Shown here piece after piece: positions 9,453-14,204 of a stretch of 14,204 nt of DNA. The stretch is from Aculops lycopersici (Eukaryota > Arthropoda > Arachnida > Trombidiformes > Eriophyidae): positions 667,697 to 681,900 of the forward strand of contig WNKI01000004.1 of the NCBI GenBank assembly GCA_015350385.1, read 5' to 3'. Position numbers and translations under genes: made by a program. Below the pieces are notes generated by a model, which had not been told where the DNA came from, searched no databases, and was given only the letters and a program-made list of their open reading frames with translations. How positions within the stretch are numbered: position 1 is the stretch's first letter; each line of letters opens with the position of its first letter.

Positions 9453-12400
9453 GTGAGTAGCAACTAAATCTCAACTTGAAGCTCTTTTCCGCTTTTAGAA
9501 GCTAAACGCGGGATACTAGTAGATACTAAATGCGAGATAAGAATCGGGTTAAGCTCTCGCTGATCCCTAACGAAGGAGGGTTGACCAATGACTAACCATT
9601 GCATTCCATTTGATAATAACTTCAAAACATTCAACACTAACACTTTCCTCTTAATCGCTATACGCTCGACGTCTTCGTGGTCGTGGTCGTGTAAATATCA
9701 CCACTCATCAATGCAAAAAATAACAGCGAGACCCACAAAATGTGCTCAAATTTAAGTTAACTTGTCGAGGCATTGGAAGTCAGGTAAGTTGTTTAATCTC
9801 TCTTTTCTTGTTTCCCCGCCTCTCAACCCCTGTTTTAAACTCCACTATTTAAGTTGCAACTGCATCTAAAGCAACATCAATTGCAATGGCAACAACTACA
9901 ACAATAACAATACGAGCGAGTGAGCCGACGAAACAATTTTCTTAAACTTGGAATCGCATTCAGTATCACAGGAGCAAAGTGGACTGAGTTTCGCTATAGC
10001 TACCTGCCCTTCTAACTGGATGAAAGGAACCGAAACTAAACTGAAAGCAATGCAACGGAAGATCCATCGGTGGCAAAATCTAAATGCGATGACTCGGGAC
10101 AAGATGAGACGAGCAGTTGAATTGAATTGGATTGAATCAGTCGACGATGAGACTGCTGCTGTTATTGCGCAACACCAACTACAATCGAGTCGAGTGTTAG
10201 GCGGCAAGATGATAAAATTTCTCTCCAATAGCCAAGTTTACAGAGCTATCCAGTCTGTGTCCCGACGAGCTTGGTGGTGATTGGCAAGCTAGTAAGCAAA
10301 TGGCTCGACAGCTTTGCAAGCTTAGCGGCGACTAAGAGCTTGCGAGATGTTAGAGCGATTGTTGTTTTCTTTGCAGCTTCTTTGCACTCTTGCAGCGGGA
10401 TCGATATAACTTTCGTTGCTCTTGTGAGCCAAATCAGGCCTCGGTCTTGTTTCAATCCACTTCAAAGCTCAAAAGCACCACTACTTTGCATCACTACTTT
10501 TCTTGTGTGCGCAGCTCGGCGTTGAGAGACAAAGTGCTCGGGAGAGAAGAAAAGTTGTAAAAGATTTACTTCAATCTAAGAGACAAAAGATGCTAGAGTT
10601 TCAATCCAAAGCTGAGACTTGAGGCGTCGAGAGCGAAGGAGCGAGATGAGACTTGAAATTGAACCACAACCACCCGACGGCTTATAAGTCAATGGACTCT
10701 CATGTTTCTTTATCTCTGGCCACGAGATCGAATCAAGCGGCGGAATCTCCTTTGAGGAGGGAAGAAATCAATTGATTGGTTATGAGTCAATCTCTCGGGC
10801 TCTAGACGAGAGCGACGTCCGTTAGTGTCAAGCGATCGTCTAACTGAAACCACTTGTTGCCTCGCCTCTTCCATACAAGACATACACTTGTTGCCGCTCG
10901 GAACGCCACCTGTTACGCGTGATCTTGATGGCCGTCAGAAGAGAAGTGAGCGAAAGATGAACCCTTTCACTGTGGCGCTGCAACAAAGCAAAGCTACTTG
11001 TTGCCTTGCTGTCCTCTTCTTCTTCTGCTTCGTTCGGGGACAGCTCAAATTTTGGAGCCTTCAAATGGGAGAGAAAGAGGAAAAAGTTTGCTTTGTTTGT
11101 TGCGAAAAAAGGAGCGTCGGGCAAAGAGACAAAATCAGCTGCGAGTTTGGAATGGCCGCGAAACGAGCCATGAACCTGAGACTTCTTCCACTCTCTTGTA
11201 CAAAAGTCGCCAGTGGCCTCACTAAGGTGAGATGATATGAAAATTGGGCCAATTTTTCCGCTACGAAGAGCAGATGTTAAGCGCTCCTCTTTCTCCTACA
11301 GTTTGCTATGCTGTGCTGTGCTGTGCTGTGCTATGCTTTGTTTTGATCCAGTCGAGCCGGGAGAGTTGAGTTGAGTTGAGTTGTCTCCTATTCCTCCAAC
11401 AGGTAACCCATTGGTCGCCGGCCACCTGTAGGCTTACGCTAAATTGAGATGTGTGACCGACCATGAGGCGGTCGAACTGTTACCGTTGCTGTTGCTTTTC
11501 AATTGAAACAACGGACCATGTTTGCAAGTTTATGCCATGGTCTTGTACCGATTCTCTAGTTTTGGGCGACGGAAGGGAGAGAGGCTTTTTGATTTATGTA
11601 ACGCTGAATGGAAAATTTGTGCGGACACCTGTAACACTCATCTAACTCACTTACTCTTATTCCTCTCCTTTCCTCTCCTTTCTACACAACCACTGACCGA
11701 AACAAACTTACTCTCTCTTCTCCATCCATTACACAACAGGAGGACTCATTTTTGCCAGTGACCGTATACATTCATGGTGAGTGTCTTTGAGAAATCAAGG
11801 GAAGACAAGATTATTGGTGGAAACATGAAGAAGAAAGTTGAGACTTTGGAGAGATATGGAAATGGAAAGGAATCGACCGTTGGATTCACTCTCTTCGTCG
11901 TCTTCTTCTTCTTCTTGAGTTATGTTGTCGACGTCGTCATCGTCAATTTCGTCTTCGTCCATTAAAGAAGAAATGGGAGACTTCACCTGCCTGCATTTGA
12001 ATAAGAAGAAGGAATTACCCGTCCATCTGCCGCGAAGCGAACGGGAGCAGCGAGATCGGATAGGGTAGCGCACCTGTTGCTGCCTTTTGCCTCTCACTTC
12101 CACCGCTCAGGTGATAGGCGCACTCAATCATCGTGGTCACATCATATGATAATTTTGTTACCTCTACCTGATTTACTGACTCATTTCCACCTTCACCTTC
12201 ACCATCTAATCATATCAACATCACAGACGTCAACGATCATGCGCCCGAATTTCAAAATGTTCCCTATCACCTCGAGGTGGACGAGCTAACACCTGTTGGC
12301 CTGACAATCTTTAGAAGCATTCATGCCATCGATAGGGATAAGCCAAACACGGCAAACTCGGACATAACCTACTCGATAGTGGTAAGTTTTAATCCATTTC

Positions 12401-12857
12401 CATGACTAAAGTCAGCTTTAAGCTGATAAATTTAGCCAAAGCGAACGAGAAAAAGCTAAGTCAAAAATTAACGCTATGATTTACTCTGAAATTAAATCAA
12501 ATTAAAGGGAGGAAACGAAAACGATTCGTTCATTTTATCGGATCCAATCGAGGGAATTCTAGTTATGAACAAGGCGCTCGACTTTGACCACGGGAAACGC
12601 GAATTCAAAATCCAAATCCAGGCATCGGTAAGTGTAGAGAGTAATTGGCTTTTCAGTTGCACGATCAAATTTGTTTCTTCTTTTTCTTTTAGCTGACACA
12701 TGAATTGATACAAAAGCCACTTGTTGTTCCCTTTGCTGAGCTGAACTTTGATACTAACCTTAAACCACCCGATCCCTTACATGTAATTGTATCAATCAAC
12801 AGGATCACGGAACTCCAAGTCTCTCATCGGTCACGACGATGACAGTTAAGGTGAAAG
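9226..12857 (+). CDS. Cad89D: Cadherin gene (Cad89D-like), 5' part: EC1 and EC2
   Basis: Joined coding parts are 9226-9452, 9727-9783, 11740-11776, 12227-12381, 12508-12627 and 12803-12857, about 217 residues. They form two consecutive extracellular cadherin repeats of a calcium-dependent cell-surface adhesion protein. EC1 carries AENLPVGSEIF at its start and the calcium linker DVNDHAPEF at its end. EC2 carries VDELTPVGLTIF, then AIDRD (DxD), LDFD (LDRE position) and ASDHGTPS (xDxGxP). All five internal introns are GT-AG and phases match at each junction (0, 0, 1, 0, 0). The N-terminal CxFYPxGE pattern, the HPR segment and the LEDLVDR..PQN.LKF motif resemble arthropod cadherin-89D as I remember it. 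ELTPVG in EC2 also occurs in protocadherin-15 (Cad99C), the main alternative. The cadherin assignment is nearly certain; the subfamily is moderate. The gene is incomplete at both ends: the signal-peptide exon is unresolved, and later repeats, membrane segment and tail lie beyond 14204. Confidence 0.9.
9453..9726 (+). other. Intron A-B, 274 bp
   Basis: GTGAGT...AACAG intron between the two EC1 exons. It contains stops in the exon A frame within 15 bases (TAA after VSSN). A possible branch site is ACTAAC near 9637. The 3' end is A-rich rather than pyrimidine-rich. I see no other feature in it. Confidence 0.88.
9727..9783 (+). CDS. Cad89D: Cadherin exon B (57 nt): EC1 strand with LKFKLTC
   Basis: A short 19-codon exon reading RDPQNVLKFKLTCRGIGSQ, phase 0 on both sides. 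The acceptor is AAATAACAG (AG at 9725-9726) and the donor is GTAAGT at 9784. It follows exon A directly in sense: LEDLVDR + RDPQNVLKFKLTC is the F-strand region where many cadherins have LDRE...F.V.. patterns. It joins in frame to exon C (EDSFLPVTVY). The polypyrimidine tract is nearly absent (TGCAAAAAATAACAG). It was found by looking for the missing part of EC1, not from a long open frame, so standard ORF scans miss it. Being symmetric (0-0), it could be skipped without a frameshift, but skipping would remove a core beta strand. Intron A-B is 274 bp, with a possible branch site ACTAAC near 9637. Confidence 0.88.
10850..11003 (-). promoter_or_regulatory. Cluster of four CAACARGTGG-like E-boxes in intron B-C
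   Basis: CCACTTGTTG (10850-10859), ACACTTGTTG (10884-10893), CCACCTGTTA (10906-10915) and CTACTTGTTG (10994-11003) occur within 154 bp, all in the same orientation. They contain the E-box core CANNTG (three of four) with an extended TGTTG flank like Snail/Scratch zinc-finger sites. Clustering suggests an intronic regulatory element. This is inferred from the motif only. Confidence 0.4.
11304..11337. repeat. Pentamer array TGCTR
   Basis: About seven GCTRT pentamers (A-type at the ends, G-type in the middle) in intron B-C. Confidence 0.88.
11363..11382. repeat. (GAGTT)4 pentamer array
   Basis: Four exact GAGTT units, only about 25 bp after the TGCTR pentamer array. Confidence 0.92.
11661..11680. 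repeat. Tandem duplication of TCCTCTCCTT
   Basis: Two exact copies of a 10-mer, about 60 bp upstream of the exon C acceptor. It adds a pyrimidine-rich tract. Confidence 0.9.
11740..11776 (+). CDS. Cad89D: Cadherin exon C (37 nt): EC1 final strand
   Basis: A micro-exon encoding EDSFLPVTVYIH plus the first base of the next codon. The acceptor is CATTACACAACAG (AG at 11738-11739), phase 0, and the donor is GTGAGT at 11777, phase 1. FLPVTVYI is the G strand of EC1 that runs straight into the calcium linker at the start of exon D, where the split codon G|AC gives Asp of DVNDHAPEF. The position and phase are what EC1 needs: exon B ends phase 0 and exon D begins with two bases of a codon. The intron before it is 1956 bp, the longest complete intron here, and the intron after it is 450 bp. 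At 37 nt, an exon-definition or ab initio gene finder could lose it, which would frameshift the prediction. Confidence 0.88.
11777..12226 (+). other. Intron C-D, 450 bp
   Basis: GTGAGT...ATCACAG intron. It contains a TTC/TCG-rich stretch at about 11896-11916 and one E-box-like word GCACCTGTTG at 12070-12079. The antisense open frame here is only the complement of this acidic low-complexity stretch. No other feature seen. Confidence 0.85.
12227..12381 (+). CDS. Cad89D: Cadherin exon D: EC1-EC2 linker and first half of EC2
   Basis: The exon opens after ATCAACATCACAG (AG at 12225-12226). It completes the split Asp codon and gives 51 further codons: DVNDHAPEFQNVPYHLEVDE, then LTPVGLTIFRSIHAIDRDKP, then NTANSDITYSIV. 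DVNDHAPEF is the classical calcium-binding inter-repeat linker (DxNDNAPxF with His for Asn). VDE is the EC2 xEx site and AIDRD is the EC2 DxD site. The exon ends with GTG before the donor GTAAGT at 12382, phase 0. A CTAAT branch-like site lies at about 12206-12210. The codons for TPVG carry the E-box-like word ACACCTGTTG at 12289-12298, so this copy is explained by coding constraint. Confidence 0.95.
12382..12507 (+). other. Intron D-E, 126 bp
   Basis: GTAAGT...TTAAAG intron, AT-rich, with a small TCAGCT-TTA-AGCTGA inverted repeat near 12413-12427. It has a weak pyrimidine tract. The length is near the lower end for this gene. Confidence 0.88.
12508..12627 (+). CDS. Cad89D: Cadherin exon E: second half of EC2
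   Basis: An exon of exactly 40 codons, phase 0 to phase 0. It reads GGNENDSFILSDPIEGILVM and then NKALDFDHGKREFKIQIQAS. This is the cadherin D-to-F strand pattern: F.LDP..G.L...LDxE......F.I.I.A.D. Here LDFDHGKREF sits at the LDRE site with Asp in place of Glu. The acceptor is AATTAAAG with little pyrimidine tract (AG at 12506-12507) and the donor is GTAAGT at 12628. The intron before it is only 126 bp and AT-rich. The final IQAS joins DHGTPS in the next exon to give the ASDHG calcium motif across the junction, which confirms both splice sites. Confidence 0.94.
12628..12802 (+). other. Intron E-F, 175 bp, with a strong internal acceptor
   Basis: GTAAGT...CAACAG intron. It holds an unusually strong second acceptor (TTCTTCTTTTTCTTTTAG, AG at 12691-12692), one CCACTTGTTG at 12717-12726, and TACTAAC at 12752-12758. 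The conserved ASDHGTP motif requires the downstream acceptor at 12802 for the normal product. Confidence 0.88.
12803..12857 (+). CDS. Cad89D: Cadherin exon F: EC2 final strands
   Basis: This exon encodes DHGTPSLSSVTTMTVKVK plus one base (phase 1). It begins after GTATCAATCAACAG (AG at 12801-12802). A textbook TACTAAC branch-site match lies at 12752-12758, 44 nt upstream of the AG. DHGTP completes ASDHGTP, the xDxGxP calcium motif of EC2, and SSVTTMTVKV is the G strand. The donor GTAAGT is at 12858. The phase-1 end matches the phase-1 break after EC1, which suggests one intron per repeat boundary just before the DxND linker. The next exon should start with two bases completing Asp or a similar residue of the EC2-EC3 linker. 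I do not find it before 14204. Confidence 0.92.
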
Positions 12858-13005
12858 GTAAGTCTCATCTTTGCTCGCCTCTCTTTGCTTCCACTCAATG
12901 TGTGGTGCTCACATTACAGGTGTTTCGCAATCGTCACTTTGAAATGGCTGCAAGTGAGGCCTTGGTTAGCTAGCTTAGTGGTTTGAGAGACAAGACAAGA
13001 GGAGA

Positions 13006-13020
13006 GGAAAGGAAAGGAAA
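13006..13020. repeat. (GGAAA)3 pentamer array
   Basis: Three exact GGAAA units within a purine-rich stretch of the last intron. Confidence 0.85.
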
Positions 13021-13085
13021 GTAACGAAAAAGGCGATGAGAGATGATGAGCTGACAGCTTTGCGTCTGCGAATGTCGCATAGCTG

Positions 13086-13114
13086 GTCAGTCAGTCGGTC
13101 AGTCGGTGAGTCGG
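13086..13114. repeat. GTCA/GTCG tetramer array
   Basis: About seven GTCR/GTGA tetramers, similar to the (GTCA)3 at 1148-1160. Confidence 0.85.
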
Positions 13115-13182
13115 ATGACAAGATAGAAACAGAGACGGCGAAGCAAATTGCCGCTCTCTCTTTCTGCATGTATCGAGCATCG

Positions 13183-13298
13183 CCACCTGTTGAGCGGAGC
13201 GGCGTTGGCTAGGTTTCAATGGAAGGGAGAGAGAGAAAGTAAGGTGATATCAATTGCAATGCTTGCGCTCGACGATAAGATATGACGACCACTTGTTG
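13183..13298 (-). promoter_or_regulatory. Pair of exact CCACYTGTTG E-boxes in last intron
   Basis: CCACCTGTTG (13183-13192) and CCACTTGTTG (13289-13298), same orientation, 106 bp apart. Further exact copies are at 13772-13781 and 13981-13990. Possible binding sites of a Snail-superfamily or bHLH factor, inferred from the motif only. Confidence 0.35.
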
Positions 13299-13446
13299 GC
13301 GCGCCCGTTGGAGTCCCGGTTTCCTAGCTTAGATTTAAGAAAGTTGGCAAGACGATATGCGAGGCCAACGCCCAGCCACTAGCCTGGCGATAGATGTGGA
13401 CGCCGGCCGGTAGATCACCGGTGTGAATGAAATGCATGCATTAGAA

Positions 13447-13471
13447 ACAACAACAACAACAACAACAACAA
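13447..13471. repeat. (CAA)8 microsatellite
   Basis: Eight uninterrupted CAA/ACA units in the last intron. Confidence 0.95.
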
Positions 13472-13588
13472 TCCTAGTAAAATTGACCATTGATCAGCTT
13501 TTCAGGTGGGAAACATGTGAGCGGAAACGATTGACGGGCGCAGCAGCATGATCATCAATCCAAATTCCTTTCACTAGCAAAAAGGCTG

Positions 13589-13606
13589 GCTATCTAGATA
13601 GATAGC
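13589..13606. repeat. 8-bp inverted repeat in last intron
   Basis: GCTATCTA, GA spacer, then TAGATAGC. It overlaps a short TAGA run and is flanked by GGCTG/CTGGC. Confidence 0.8.
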
Positions 13607-14065
13607 TGGCAAGCTAGCTAAATACACAAACACCCGCTCGGTGGCAAGCTACTGAGAAAGCGAAAGTTTCGCCGTAGGACAAACGAGTCTTTGTTTCAGC
13701 TGTGCCACAATTTACCAGGCAACTAAACACAATGGTCACCCTGCAAGAACACAGTACAAACCGGTGGCCGACCACTTGTTGCTGCTGCCGCCACATCTTT
13801 TTGTATCTGGTCTGCGTATTGACGGGCGGAACTAACAGATTCAAGAGGCTAGTCAACTCGTTGCATCAGTGTGTTGGCCAGCCGGCCATTCCCTCTTCGA
13901 TTCAATCTCCGCGAACTGAGCCAAGTGAGAGGCAATGTGAGCAGCAGCAAAAGAAGAGGAGGACTTATGAATTCTTCTTGCCACTTGTTGATGTTGCTAA
14001 CTCTGACCACAAGCGAATGGTCTCAGCCAGTCAACCGCAATTTATACACAAAGATCAATTCACTT

Positions 14066-14068
<3 letters not shown>

Positions 14069-14144
<76 letters not shown>

Positions 14145-14204
14145 ACGTCGTACGTACGTACGTACGTACGTACGTACGTTACGTTACGTTACGTTACGTT
14201 ACGT
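14069..14204. repeat. Compound microsatellite staircase CT-CGT-ACGT-ACGTT
   Basis: Four perfect arrays abut. (CT)20 occupies 14069-14108 and (CGT)12 occupies 14109-14144. A short ACGTCGT transition follows at 14145-14151, then (ACGT)7 at 14152-14179. ACGTT units run from 14176 to the window end (five full units plus ACGT). The unit grows 2-3-4-5 bases. The ACGT part is self-complementary. The window ends inside the array, so its true length is unknown. Confidence 0.97.

Larger units (their letters stand above)
9784..11739 (+). other. Intron B-C, 1956 bp
   Basis: GTAAGT...ACAACAG intron splitting EC1. It holds CAA-rich low complexity at about 9885-9911 and a cluster of E-box-like words at 10850-10859, 10884-10893, 10906-10915 and 10994-11003. 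It also holds the pentamer arrays at 11304-11337 and 11363-11382, a strong acceptor directly abutting a donor-like GTAACC at 11402/11403, and a duplicated TCCTCTCCTT at 11661-11680. Open frames inside it (for example 10825-11235) have no cadherin or other recognisable features and look fortuitous. Confidence 0.85.
12858..14204 (+). other. Start of next cadherin intron, at least 1347 bp
   Basis: It starts with GTAAGT after exon F. I found no continuation of the cadherin (no linker DxND followed by a new repeat) up to the window end. The first candidate acceptor, ATTACAG at about 12913-12919, leads in the required phase to a stop (GVSQSSL, then TGA). The stretch carries five E-box-like words (12915 region, 13183, 13289, 13772, 13981), GGAAA, GTCA/GTCG, CAA and CT/CGT/ACGT/ACGTT arrays, and a small inverted repeat at 13589-13606. 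Confidence 0.7.

Noticed and set aside
9896..10280. Open frames on both strands of about 110 codons
   Set aside because: They are mirror images inside intron B-C and neither has a cadherin or other motif.
10825..11235. Longest open frame on the + strand (136 codons) in intron B-C
   Set aside because: It has no recognisable domain, its composition changes along its length, and it lies inside an intron confirmed by matching cadherin phases. LKF at about 11046 looked like the missing EC1 strand, but the true match is at 9727-9783.
12693..12782. Cassette exon (90 nt, 0-0) between exons E and F
   Set aside because: Its donor at 12783 would leave only a 20-bp intron before exon F, too short to splice, and it would split the conserved ASDHGTP motif.
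12920..12950. Next cadherin exon after ATTACAG
   Set aside because: In the required phase it reads GVSQSSL and then a stop, with no DxND linker.
1..14204. tRNA, rRNA, CRISPR array, transposase or bacterial operon
   Set aside because: No cloverleaf with TTCGANNC pairing, no regularly spaced direct repeats with unique spacers, no transposase motifs or terminal inverted repeats, and no ribosome-binding-site-led gene runs were seen.

Overview
The window looks like nuclear DNA of an invertebrate animal, most likely an arthropod. Three things point that way: a multi-exon cadherin gene with GT-AG introns of about 120 bp to 2 kb, frequent CpG (no sign of vertebrate-type CpG loss), and very abundant simple-sequence DNA. 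I cannot name the species. There are no bacterial-style operons, no recognisable mobile element and no tRNA or rRNA gene.

Positions 1-9225 hold no coding sequence that I can support. This is low-complexity-rich upstream, intronic or intergenic DNA with microsatellites, several perfect inverted repeats, and an AT-rich island near 5600-5830 containing two TA palindromes. The only credible gene is on the + strand between 9226 and 12857. Six exons (9226-9452, 9727-9783, 11740-11776, 12227-12381, 12508-12627, 12803-12857) join with matching phases and encode the first two extracellular cadherin repeats (EC1, EC2) of a large cell-surface cadherin. The closest family from memory is the arthropod Cad89D type, with the protocadherin-15/Cad99C type as the main alternative. 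The 57-nt and 37-nt exons are easy to miss. They were found because they complete EC1 exactly and keep the frame. The signal-peptide exon is not firmly identified. The gene runs past the right edge, since the last donor at 12858 has no partner acceptor in the window.

Two signals go beyond the gene. First, an extended E-box, CAACARGTGG, resembling Snail/Scratch zinc-finger sites, occurs exactly ten times. All copies left of the first exon are in one orientation and all copies to the right are in the other. The 7-mer core AACAGGT occurs about 19 times against roughly 1.7 expected. Second, the right end is a microsatellite staircase, (CT)20-(CGT)12-(ACGT)7-(ACGTT)5, in which the unit grows by one base at each step. 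The window begins with (GA)n and ends in this array, so both edges may be assembly breaks at simple repeats.

The exons work together as one protein: EC1 (exons A to C) and EC2 (exons D to F) form the membrane-distal tip of a calcium-dependent adhesion molecule. The surrounding intronic and upstream DNA is the likely place for its regulation.
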